From contig JAOZQG010000006.1 of NCBI GenBank assembly GCA_029932365.1, forward strand, positions 1 to 44,510: a stretch of DNA of 44,510 nt. The letters run 5' to 3'. The notes beneath the pieces are model-generated. The model was not told the origin of the DNA and did not search any database. It worked only from the letters and a program-made list of their open reading frames with translations. Position 1 is the stretch's first letter; each line of letters begins with the position of its first letter. Below are positions 27,201 to 35,604 of the stretch, piece after piece. The DNA comes from a bacterium. GTDB lineage: Bacteria; 4484-113. Both the position numbers and the translations under genes were made by a program.

Positions 27201-27543
27201 CGCGTATTCGCTGGAGGGAGGCGACATCATCGCTATTCAGCCAAGAGGGGAAGCACCCGGTATGCCGGTAAACCTGACCGCGCTCAACGGCTTCGCCAGC
27301 CGCAATTGGAAGCTCTCGCCCGACGGACGGCTTATCCTCGCCTATGGTTCGCGGGACAACACCAGCGGCCTGTATATGCTCAACCTAGCGGTTGATGTGC
27401 AGTCGGCCGGTACCGACGAACTCGCACCCAGCTTCTACGCCGAGAGCACTCCGACCTTCACCATGAGCGGGCACAAAGATCGCTTCGACGTGCTGCTCAC
27501 TCAGAAGAAGCCCGCTCCGGAGGAAGAAGAGACAGCACTCTGA
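24256..27543 (+). CDS. Large lipoprotein with PKD-type domains and a C-terminal beta-propeller-like region
   Basis: Lipobox LLAACQS; Glu/Pro/Ala-rich linker; PKD motifs (FSGADSSDPDGRILRYIWDLNADG; WEFGDGTASDERNPGKTYARADEYRVRLTV); TolB-like repeats (SPDGRLILAYGSRDNTSGLYMLNL). Confidence 0.88.
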   Translation: MNRHIILLTLAMCGLAIAALLAACQSVGPTGKAVKRTEPEKTAEELREAEHGPSEQRAMVTRFGKEVVFRHCKVVFPTGAFSDETYVTISFPEDAPEGFVAESAYSVMPDTMPLGKPAMLSLHYFDDDLKEGEDENDIQLVRLVEGIWMPVGDFTLDVYNNIATTSVKRLGVFALMVVPRRTPLINDPPVARITYEIALPGEEKEEPAAEEEPAAEEHPITKDEILEETEAETPVREPGVETSEPMEPEKETPPEASTGVPAVSEPVPIGAEEEVPPDEDGATEKGAPERAEPTDELEDKEVVEPKDTEERRRQSFLVETPKEPAKPEPTIGATVEFSGADSSDPDGRILRYIWDLNADGVADYVSGSPEVAHVYEVYGSLLAILQVEDDAQPAGRDVAFATFEIQRDPLAPKLPFKVNSVAFPAEVNSGGKVVFGAAATGGEPPYAFGWTFSDGTTADEQAVILVPGKAGELTGNLTVTDSSGRAVQRTVSATVVQPSREPAEKPEVKVQPNRVYLDVPGKVQFEATVSGGREPVTLLVDPGFGEPLSTKDKAFTLSFANAGYYVVTITATDRTGRGAKTFVPVAVTPGEVGVSGVDTGTGRLSFAFEYQKDGWTVSFKAAGAGKKAKLHWEFGDGTASDERNPGKTYARADEYRVRLTVDDGFERRFVERTVPVGGGELAAAIDTPSTVRGMVPLSLTPQAVVTGGEFPLFYHWKLGELFSEEEYPELVLTKPGTYKLQLTVGDASGDTYDTYPVTIKASKTPKKFRYPVAYFVETDDGDIEVKLSEYDGSGECTFTLGPENPTGVALAPQGTAIALLADKGFVVYDLAGGREIFSFTPSRGSINEVLLTSAQELFAFNIEGDKGVRGYIRSEASGILPLSDRIERVVDITPDGSAVLLASDKGVRMCKVDVFTGGLSDSVELFGEATEGVLTSDARSAFLLGLDGDVYQVETETGEQWRLTHDGTAKHSLQISDDGKTIAYSLEGGDIIAIQPRGEAPGMPVNLTALNGFASRNWKLSPDGRLILAYGSRDNTSGLYMLNLAVDVQSAGTDELAPSFYAESTPTFTMSGHKDRFDVLLTQKKPAPEEEETAL

Positions 27544-28150
27544 GCCCGTAACGGTACTTGGACTCGGTTGAGGGCGTCAGGGAGTAACGCTCCTTGATGA
27601 AATCCTTCACCTCAACGAGCTTTTCCATCCCGATGCCGTGGTCCTCTATCTCCAGGTAGTTTACGCTGTGAATCTTACCCGAATCGGACGGATCGCGGAA
27701 CTTCACGTTATCATACGCGACGTTGAGGTTTTCGCTCTCGGTGCCCAGGTCGAACTCCTTGCTGGTCTCCTCGGAAACCAGTTGGAAGAACGCGGGCTCG
27801 TTTACGAGAAACCTGGTCAGACCGCTGAAGAATCTCACGACCTGGTCAAACTCGCGAACGCCCACCTTGAGCTTCAGTTCTTCGCGGATCAGTATATCCG
27901 GGTGCTTCTCTAGGGGGAATTTGAAAGTCAGACGGGTACCCTCGCCCGCGTAAATATTGTCCAGCTTGCGCCGCAAGCGGAACGAAAGGTTGTTCCGCAG
28001 CAGGTAATAGCTTTTGGTATCCACGTAGATGTCGCGCACCTGCGTCATACCGTTGCTCAGCAACGGCAGGTGGAAACGGTCCGAGATTGTCTCCACCGCT
28101 TCGCTCACGTCAAAATTGGCGTCGGGAAATTCTACTTCAATCTCCTTCAT
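27497..28150 (-). CDS. CYTH/VTC-like domain protein
   Basis: KEIEVEFPDANF, VRDIYVDTKSYYLLRNNLSFRLRRK, TRLTFKFPL, RYGLRVLSL; alternating charged beta-tunnel pattern. Confidence 0.7.
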   Translation of the reverse strand: MKEIEVEFPDANFDVSEAVETISDRFHLPLLSNGMTQVRDIYVDTKSYYLLRNNLSFRLRRKLDNIYAGEGTRLTFKFPLEKHPDILIREELKLKVGVREFDQVVRFFSGLTRFLVNEPAFFQLVSEETSKEFDLGTESENLNVAYDNVKFRDPSDSGKIHSVNYLEIEDHGIGMEKLVEVKDFIKERYSLTPSTESKYRYGLRVLSLLPPERASSE

Positions 28151-28216
28151 AGTCGGCTCCTGTTTGGGTTGGGTATTCTACACCATAATAGTGCCAGTCA
28201 ATTGTTAGCGGATGAT

Positions 28217-28237
28217 GAGGAAACCGAAAATTTCCTC
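28217..28237. repeat. Inverted repeat GAGGAAA-CCGAAAA-TTTCCTC
   Basis: Perfect 7-bp arms in the intergenic region. Confidence 0.5.
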
Positions 28238-28366
28238 GGGTATTTTCAGTAAACGCGGCACGCCATAATCGGGTAAAATAGCGAGGAGAGACGAACAAGG
28301 TTCGTTGATATTCGTCTGAGTAGGTGATAGACTGAAATCTGGTAACATACCAGGAGCGGCTTAGCT

Positions 28367-30514
28367 ATGCGCAAACTGCATTTATTTCATGCGATTGCCT
28401 TGTTGATCATCTTCGCTGCGGCTGTGGCGTGCACCAGCAGCAGCACCACAACGCGAACCAATCCCAGCTACGACCAGGACTACAGCAGGTCGACCCGGTC
28501 GCGTCAGAGCAGCCAGGCATCATCCCAGGAGGGCTTTCCGGAAGAGACCTACCGGCCGCCGATAACCCTGATGATGTTGTCAATGATGACCGGAGAGGTG
28601 ATTGAAGGTGAATCCTATGCGGTTATCGCGGTGGTGGATAATCCTGAGAACCGTGACCTGACGTACAGGTGGTCGGTGGAAGACGGCAAGCTAGGAGAGC
28701 TTCCCGAAAGCATGCGGGCCGATGTGCTCGGTTTTGAAGAACAGCTGCGCAGCAACAAGGGCATCTCCGGCCGAGCTCCTACAGGTGAAGCCGTTGCGGG
28801 AGAAGATACTCCCGCGCCTGGCGCGGAAGGCATGGTAGGAGCTCCGACAGGGGAATCGGCCGCAGCGAAACCCGCTGGCCCACGCTCTGGGGTAGAAGAA
28901 GCCGAGGCCAAGCCCGCTCCCAGGCCAAAAACTCCCATCGAGTCTGAACCTTCCGCGGAAGAAGAAGCCAAGGCTGAAGCTCAACCCGTAGCCACCGAAA
29001 GCACTGAAGACGAGGAAGCGGAGCAGCCGGCCGAAGAAAGCGAAGAGGAAGCACCTGCACAAGCTGCGCCCGCCGAAGAAGAGCCGGAGAAGGGCAAGTC
29101 GCAGCTGGTGGCGATGAATTTCGTCCGCTACGCCGCGCTCGGTGCCGAAGAAAACGAAGGTGACGAAAACGAGCCGGCGGAAGAACAATGGCCTGAGCCG
29201 CAGCCCAAAGACGCTGACCAGGGCGCCGCTGCGGAAGAGCTGCCCGAGCAGGTGGAGGAGACGGACAACGACGATGCCACCAAAGATACTGATGAAGAAA
29301 CCGCCGAGGAACAGCTCTCTGCGGAGGAACTGGCTGCGCGTGAAGCGATGGCCAACCAAGAAGAAGCTGAAGGCATGGTTCGGGAAGTCGGCGAATCTGC
29401 CGAGGAATTTGAAGGCTTCAAACCAACGGTGGGCGAAGGCCGGCTGGTCGAGCCTGAAGTGGAAGAGGAAGAAGGCAAAGAAGACGAATCGCTACTCGAC
29501 GCTGCGCCGTCGCTGGTCACAATCGAAACCGACAAGCCCTATGCGCTGTGGACTCCGCCGGGAATCGGCTCGTACACCATACGCTGTATCGTGCTCGACG
29601 ACAAAGGCAACGAGCTGACGCCCGAGCGCTCGTTTCCGGTAACCGTAACCAAGCCTGAGCCCAAGACGGAACTGGTTTGGAACACCTCCCAGAAGCTTTA
29701 CGAAGACGACTATCTGGTCGTAGAAGTGCGCGTGAAAAACGTGCCCAGCTTCAGCAAGGGGCTGTTTACCATCAAGTTTGACCCCACCATTCTGTCGTTC
29801 CGCCTGGTGGAAACGGGCGATTTCTTCCCCAAGGATTACCGCACTTCATTGTTCTACGCCCAGCCGCCAAACTACCCGGGCAAGGTCACTGTCGCCGTCT
29901 CGGCAGACGAAGTTGGCCTGCCCAAGGGCGATGGCGTTGTCGCTCGCACCATTTTCAAGGTCAAGGAGACGATAAACGATCCCAGCCAACTTAGCATCTC
30001 CGAAGTGATGAGCGAAGAATCGCGCTATATACTGGACGCCGAGGGAGTCAACGTGCTACCGCTGGTTACCGAACATCCCGTTTATGCTACCGAATGGACT
30101 GAACCGCCCGAACGTCCGCAGCGAACGCGCACCGAGACAGCGAGCCGGGGCGGCGTGCCCTCCGCGCCCGAGCCACCCAGCCCGGCGCAGAGCTCCGGCG
30201 GCGCCGGCGGCAAAGGTGGAACGGTCCCCGCGTCGGGCGAAGGCACGCAAAGCGAAATAGCTTCGCAAGGCGGTATTGCCAGGCTCAAGGGAGGAGAATC
30301 CCCAAGCGAGGGGACAGGTGATTCCGTGGGAACAGTCCAGGCTCCGGAAGGAAGTGAATCGGGACTTATGTCAGTAGAGGAAAGAATCGCAGCACTGGAG
30401 GAGGAGCGGAGCCGCGTTGAGGCCAACGAAAACATCCCGGAGGAAGACCGGCAACGGATTCTGGCTGATCTCGACCGAAGGCTACAGGAACTGCGAGAGG
30501 GCGGCACAGAGTAA
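28367..30514 (+). CDS. Lipoprotein with Glu/Ala/Pro-rich low-complexity region and a cohesin-like domain
   Basis: Lipobox AAAVACTSS; acidic linker; YEDDYLVVEVRVKNVPSFSKGLFTIKFDPTILSFRLVETGDFF...VAVSADEVGLPKGDGVVARTIFKVK; C-terminal coiled coil. Confidence 0.85.
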   Translation: MRKLHLFHAIALLIIFAAAVACTSSSTTTRTNPSYDQDYSRSTRSRQSSQASSQEGFPEETYRPPITLMMLSMMTGEVIEGESYAVIAVVDNPENRDLTYRWSVEDGKLGELPESMRADVLGFEEQLRSNKGISGRAPTGEAVAGEDTPAPGAEGMVGAPTGESAAAKPAGPRSGVEEAEAKPAPRPKTPIESEPSAEEEAKAEAQPVATESTEDEEAEQPAEESEEEAPAQAAPAEEEPEKGKSQLVAMNFVRYAALGAEENEGDENEPAEEQWPEPQPKDADQGAAAEELPEQVEETDNDDATKDTDEETAEEQLSAEELAAREAMANQEEAEGMVREVGESAEEFEGFKPTVGEGRLVEPEVEEEEGKEDESLLDAAPSLVTIETDKPYALWTPPGIGSYTIRCIVLDDKGNELTPERSFPVTVTKPEPKTELVWNTSQKLYEDDYLVVEVRVKNVPSFSKGLFTIKFDPTILSFRLVETGDFFPKDYRTSLFYAQPPNYPGKVTVAVSADEVGLPKGDGVVARTIFKVKETINDPSQLSISEVMSEESRYILDAEGVNVLPLVTEHPVYATEWTEPPERPQRTRTETASRGGVPSAPEPPSPAQSSGGAGGKGGTVPASGEGTQSEIASQGGIARLKGGESPSEGTGDSVGTVQAPEGSESGLMSVEERIAALEEERSRVEANENIPEEDRQRILADLDRRLQELREGGTE

Positions 30515-30615
30515 CGGGTACCACCCGAGTAATCGGGTATCGGATGGCGCTGACGTCTCGCATCAGCTCACCCCTTCGGGTTAGTGGGAAGAAGCCGGAC
30601 GGAAATAGAAAAGGC

Positions 30616-30713
30616 GCCGGGGAATTACCGCGGCGCAGGTCACTGCCTGCTTAGGGCTGCTACCTTCCGGTCCTGACCCGGTTCGCAGCGCAACCTCGCA
30701 CAGGTTCCCCGGC
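30616..30713 (-). ncRNA. ffs: Bacterial signal recognition particle (4.5S-type) RNA
   Basis: Minus strand GCCGGGGAA...GAACCGGGTCAGGACCGGAAGGTAGCAGCCCTAAGCAGG...TTCCCCGGC; conserved SRP domain IV tetraloop/symmetric loop and closing terminal helix. Confidence 0.92.
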
Positions 30714-30819
30714 TTAAACCTATTGTAGCAGACGAGCGTATTTGCGCATTCCCTGGGCTTGCACCATCTCAGCAGGATTTCGTTGCCACTTATCACTTCC
30801 TTGCCCTACAATATGAACG

Positions 30820-31692
30820 ATGCTGCTTCCCGACGAAACCGTGGTCATACTCGGCTCGGGCCAGATAGGTCGGGCGCTGTACGACGAGTGCTCGCAGAAA
30901 GAGAGCGCCGGTTGCACTATGCTGGGGCACGAAGAGGCTGACGTTACGGACCTTGAAACACTGCGCGAGCGCCTGGCAGAACTAAAGCCTACGCTTATCT
31001 TCCATACCGCGGCGTTCACCAAAGTAAACGAGTGCGAGCGCAACCCCGGGCTGGCATTCGCGGTAAACGCCCGGGGAACGGGGAATGTGATTGAAGTCGC
31101 CCGGAACCTGGATGCGCGCGTCGTCTACTTCTCCACTGATTACGTATTCCCGGGAAAGCTCGTAGGCGAGTACTGCGAAGATGACCCTCCCCAGCCGCTG
31201 AATGTCTATGGCCAAAGCAAGCTTATGGGCGAGCAAATCACAGCCGAATACGAGGGAAGCATCATAATCCGAACCGCCGAGGTCTTCGCGGCGACCGGCC
31301 GCAACTTCCCGCTGGCGATACTCGCCAAATATGGCGAGGGTCAAAAGGTCCATGTCGTGAACGACGAATATGCCACGCCGACCTATGCACCCCATTTTGC
31401 GTCGGCGGTTAAAGAGCTAATAGCTGTGGCGGAGCATCGCCTCTATCATTTGCGGGGCCCGGAGGAGCTGACATACTACGAGTTTGCGCGCCGCATCTTC
31501 GCCGCAGCCGGGCTGCCGGTTAGCGCTATCGCGGCCACGGCTACCCACAGGCTGGTGCTACCGGTAAAGCGTCCGGCGCGGGCGGTGCTTTCTGTGAAGC
31601 GCTACTTGAGCCACGAGTTGCCTTTGTTGCCTTCGCTGGATGAAGCGATAAGCGACTTCGTGCGCCTGCGCCATTCGCGGTTGGATCGGTAA
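30820..31692 (+). CDS. rfbD: dTDP-4-dehydrorhamnose reductase-like SDR
   Basis: VVILGSGQIGRALYDE, VVYFSTDYVFPGKLVGEYCEDDPPQPLNVYGQSKLMGEQ, YHLRGPEELTYYEFARRIF. Confidence 0.85.
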   Translation: MLLPDETVVILGSGQIGRALYDECSQKESAGCTMLGHEEADVTDLETLRERLAELKPTLIFHTAAFTKVNECERNPGLAFAVNARGTGNVIEVARNLDARVVYFSTDYVFPGKLVGEYCEDDPPQPLNVYGQSKLMGEQITAEYEGSIIIRTAEVFAATGRNFPLAILAKYGEGQKVHVVNDEYATPTYAPHFASAVKELIAVAEHRLYHLRGPEELTYYEFARRIFAAAGLPVSAIAATATHRLVLPVKRPARAVLSVKRYLSHELPLLPSLDEAISDFVRLRHSRLDR

Positions 31693-31853
31693 CAGGCGCG
31701 CACCGCAGTATGGGGCGAATGTACGGCGAAATTTCGCCCTGATTGAATCTTAACTTGCGCTCGGGTTGATGCGCGGCCGCGCTTAGCCGCATCCTCCCGC
31801 TGTATCTGCAACCCAAACTAAAGCTTTCCGCGTCCCGGTTCTCTTGAGCCCTG

Positions 31854-34800
31854 TCAGTTCATAAACGATACGTAGAGATTATCGTCCATCACCAGCGAGA
31901 AGACCGGTCTGCGACTTTCGCCAACGTCTCTCATCTCCATTGAAAGGTACCTGCCGGCACCGCCCAAAGCGGGCTGCACGCTGTAAATGTAGTAGTTGCC
32001 GGGATGCAGGAGGTTCTCGATGGCCAGACGGCCTGCGTTCAACGTCTGATTGTAGGTCGAAGCGAATATCATCAAACTGGACATAACGATGTCGGTGTAA
32101 TAGCCCGTGTCGTGCGCGGTCTGAGCATCCACCGGGCTGAATGTCCATCCGGGAATTCCGTCCTCAACATCTCTGCGGGCCACCCAGAACGAGGAGTCCT
32201 CTTCACGGCGGAAGGCTATACGCGGTAGCCAGACGGGGCTTCCCTCATACTCAGTTTCCCAGATGCATAAGCTGACGTTGGTCACCAAGTCGGAGTCGCC
32301 CGCACGGAGTCCCAGTCGCCAGTCCGCCTCTGCGTTGCGCAGTATCCAGGAAAGCCGACCGCTGGGGTCATCGGGGTCGCCGTAGGCGATAGTGGCCATC
32401 TCGTGCGCCGGCTCACCCTCCAAGGAGAAATAACCGTACGCCAGAGAGGGCCTGGCGCCGTCCTGGTCGGGACCGCCGCCCGCTGAAATGCCGCCCAGCA
32501 CTTCAATCTGCCATCCCCCGCTGTTCCAGGCGAACCGGAGCACATCATCATCCTCCTCGCTGGCAGCGCTCCACGAAAGATAGGCGACTGAGGGTGTATC
32601 CGTAGAATCAAATGCCAGCGACGGATTGACGAAAACAATGCTCTCCCCGCCATCGTCCACCAGGTCCGGCGCGGCCCAGTCACCTGGGGAGTTGCGTTTC
32701 ACGTGCTCAACTGTCGTATAAGGCGTGAGAGGGCTTTCATCGTACTCGTGTGTGTTGTTAATAAACGCGATGTGCGGCACGTCCGCGCTGTCAAACATAA
32801 GTGACGGCATTTTCCCCCGCGACTCGTCGGGCAGGCCACCGCAGACTGTCTCCGTTACCCAGTCACCGGCTTCGTTGGTGGCGTAACGCAGCTCGTGTAC
32901 GAATTGCCCTGACGATACCTCGTTCGCAACCGTGTATGCGATGCCGACTGAGTTGTCGCTTGCCACGTCTACACTCGTGTATTGAACGGGCAGCGCGTCA
33001 TCATCCAGAAGCTCGTAATCGTAAGTAATACCCGGACGAGGAATCGCCGTGTAATATACCGAATTGTAGTCTTCGTTGGGGCCTCCTTCCAGTTCCGGCC
33101 AGTTATCCAGCGCCCGCACGGTGAAGCTGTAAACCGTATTGTTCATCAGGCCTTCCACTCGGTAGTAAAGGTCGCCGGTAACCGCCGTTCGGCCGTCAAG
33201 GATGGCTTGCGCATAATCGGAGATGCCCTGGTCGCCCGGCTCCCAGTAGACCCGGTAGCTTACCGGCGGCGACTGCGCGTCGGTGGCGGAATTCCAGGAT
33301 GTGTCAGCGTAACCGTTGCCGCCGGAAGCGAACTGAATGCCTGTTGTGGTGTCCCATTCGGGTGGCCGGTTATCCAGCCCCACACCGGGAATTGCGGTCA
33401 ACGTTTCGGCATTCTTATCTTCGTTGCCGGTGGCGTCTTTGGCGCGGACTACGAAGGCGTACTCCTGGCCGTCGGTTAGACCATTGATATAGGTGGGCGG
33501 GAAGTGGGTGTCAACTTCAACGGAGCCGGTAGCGGCCGAGAAATCGACCGCGTCACCCTCCTGATAGTAAATGGTATATACAACCGGCGGGCTGTCCTCA
33601 TCGCTCGCGGCTCCAAACTCCACGCGCACGGAATCTTCCCCAGGCATCGCATTTGTCACTCCTGTCGTATCGTCCCACGTTGGCGGGGAAACATCACCCA
33701 TATCGGGTCCGGGCGTGACTTGGAGGGTATTCGTGTTCGCATCCTCATTGGGGCTGATCGGCGGGTCGTAGCGGTCGGCGCTGTCAATTGCTCGCACTCC
33801 AACGGTGTATTGTGAGTCGTTCACCAGCCCGGTTACGGAAAAGGGAGAGCTGTCCGCTTCCAGGAACGACGCGGTATCAAACTGGAGTGTTGCGCCTTGC
33901 CTGAGGTACACCCGATAGCGCACAGGCGGCGACTGGGCGTCCACAGCGTGCCCAAAGGTCACGCGGAAACCGCCGTCTCCAGGCTCAACGGAGACGATAC
34001 CCACCGTGTCCGCCCATACGGGCGGAGTGAAATCGTTGCGGGCCGCCGCGCTGGGCGTGCAGGTCTTCACGGCGTCCGCGACCGGCGAGGTCCGGTTCTC
34101 GGCTTCGTCTTCCGCGGCCAGATACGCTGCATAAGTTGTCCCGTTAGCCAGGTCTTCCCAGATGTACGGCGGGTCCACATCGGTAACCTCGATAATTGTT
34201 GAATTGTCAAGGTCTATTCCCGCGTCACCGCCCGGCGGGCCTAGGTAGAGAAAATAGCGGAGCCGGTCCTGAGGCGTGACGTTGTCAACGGCGTTCCGCC
34301 GATAGACTATCTTCGCCCGGCCGTCACCGGCGTCCATAAAGGTAATGCCCTTGTACGGGTTGGTCGGCGCACCCGGGCCGTGCGGGGGTGTTGTGTCCTC
34401 GCCCTGATCGATGGTGAGAGTCTCGGTAACATCGTAGCCACTTTCGCCCTCATCTCCTACGGGGACGAGGCGATAGATGAAAGTGGTGCTGGTCTCAACG
34501 ATGTCATCCAGCAGCGTATTGTCCTGGTAGAAGTAAGCGGCGGGCTGGAAGGGCTCGGTTACCGCCCGTTCAATAGACATTTCCGATCCCGGGTCGTCCA
34601 TATTCACCAGCAGCTTTTCGTCTATCTCAGGATGGCCTTCCACGCTGCGGTAGATGTTGTATCCGTCAAGAGTCGTGCCGTAGTGCATGGCTATAGGTGT
34701 TATCTCGGCGATGCTGACGCTACCGTCCGTAGCGCCCGCGCGGTCTATGAAGCCCTCAGAGACGTCATTACCCAGGCCGTCGCCCACGTTTCCTCCATAG

Positions 34801-35525
34801 TAAATGGCGACAGGGGTGATGTCGGAGATGCCGACCGTGCCGTTATTGTCGTAGTCGCCGCGCAACTGGTCGTTCCAGGAAAGCCGCGCGGCTTCGTCGC
34901 CGAAAGATTCGACATTGTAGTCTTCCAGCAGCAGCGCGGCTTCGCCGGCCGTAGCGCTCACGGCGCGGCTGCCGGCGGCCTGGCCGGGGGAAAACGCCAG
35001 CTCGGCAACCAATCCGCCGCCGGAGATTAGCCCTTTATCCTGAGGGCGCACCCGGGCCAGCCCGAAGGGCAGCGTGCCGGCGAATTTCTTGACCGCCAGA
35101 AAGATGCTCTCGTCTCTGCCGCCGTAAAGCGAGCCGGGAAGTATTTCGCGCAGCTTCCATTCGTCCGGATTGTATTTGAGCACGAACAGGCTGGCCGCGG
35201 AATCCGTTAGATCCTGTGCGTAGACCGACACGAAAGTGTCCCCGTTCATTAGCGTGCGCACCGCGAAGTCGTAGTACTTGCGGTCCTCCGGGGCGATCTC
35301 CCCCCACATGTCCAGAACAAAAAGGGAGAAGCCTTCGTGGTTTATCGACTTGGCGGGATCGTAAACCTTCAGTTCTCGGGCCAAAGAGTCCGGCGCGGCC
35401 TGACCAAGGATACCCGAGCGTAGCGTAGTTGTTGGCGGCGCGCCGCTGCGCCCGCTGCCGCACGAAAATAGGATAACCAGCAGCAGAAATACGCAGGCTA
35501 CCGTCGAATGCTTTATTAAAGCCAT
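31854..35525 (-). CDS. Large lipoprotein with dockerin-like repeats and multiple FN3-like domains
   Basis: Lipobox LFSCGSG; GDYDNNGTVGISDITPVAIYYG and RAGATDGSVSIAEITPIAMHYG; at least three to four FN3-type repeats; C-terminal BNR-like repeats. Confidence 0.88.
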   Translation of the reverse strand: MALIKHSTVACVFLLLVILFSCGSGRSGAPPTTTLRSGILGQAAPDSLARELKVYDPAKSINHEGFSLFVLDMWGEIAPEDRKYYDFAVRTLMNGDTFVSVYAQDLTDSAASLFVLKYNPDEWKLREILPGSLYGGRDESIFLAVKKFAGTLPFGLARVRPQDKGLISGGGLVAELAFSPGQAAGSRAVSATAGEAALLLEDYNVESFGDEAARLSWNDQLRGDYDNNGTVGISDITPVAIYYGGNVGDGLGNDVSEGFIDRAGATDGSVSIAEITPIAMHYGTTLDGYNIYRSVEGHPEIDEKLLVNMDDPGSEMSIERAVTEPFQPAAYFYQDNTLLDDIVETSTTFIYRLVPVGDEGESGYDVTETLTIDQGEDTTPPHGPGAPTNPYKGITFMDAGDGRAKIVYRRNAVDNVTPQDRLRYFLYLGPPGGDAGIDLDNSTIIEVTDVDPPYIWEDLANGTTYAAYLAAEDEAENRTSPVADAVKTCTPSAAARNDFTPPVWADTVGIVSVEPGDGGFRVTFGHAVDAQSPPVRYRVYLRQGATLQFDTASFLEADSSPFSVTGLVNDSQYTVGVRAIDSADRYDPPISPNEDANTNTLQVTPGPDMGDVSPPTWDDTTGVTNAMPGEDSVRVEFGAASDEDSPPVVYTIYYQEGDAVDFSAATGSVEVDTHFPPTYINGLTDGQEYAFVVRAKDATGNEDKNAETLTAIPGVGLDNRPPEWDTTTGIQFASGGNGYADTSWNSATDAQSPPVSYRVYWEPGDQGISDYAQAILDGRTAVTGDLYYRVEGLMNNTVYSFTVRALDNWPELEGGPNEDYNSVYYTAIPRPGITYDYELLDDDALPVQYTSVDVASDNSVGIAYTVANEVSSGQFVHELRYATNEAGDWVTETVCGGLPDESRGKMPSLMFDSADVPHIAFINNTHEYDESPLTPYTTVEHVKRNSPGDWAAPDLVDDGGESIVFVNPSLAFDSTDTPSVAYLSWSAASEEDDDVLRFAWNSGGWQIEVLGGISAGGGPDQDGARPSLAYGYFSLEGEPAHEMATIAYGDPDDPSGRLSWILRNAEADWRLGLRAGDSDLVTNVSLCIWETEYEGSPVWLPRIAFRREEDSSFWVARRDVEDGIPGWTFSPVDAQTAHDTGYYTDIVMSSLMIFASTYNQTLNAGRLAIENLLHPGNYYIYSVQPALGGAGRYLSMEMRDVGESRRPVFSLVMDDNLYVSFMN

Positions 35526-35604
35526 CTATTTCACCCCCGATACCTGTTTGATTATACCATCGGGTATCGTTGACTCCCGTCTGGGTGAAGGCTACAATCA
35601 CCGT

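Noticed and set aside
28691-29535. Minus-strand ORFs rich in Ser or Phe/Leu/Arg
   Set aside because: Mirror of the GA-rich low-complexity coding region of the cohesin-like protein.
30581-30796. 71-aa minus-strand ORF
   Set aside because: Overlaps the SRP RNA; not a protein gene.
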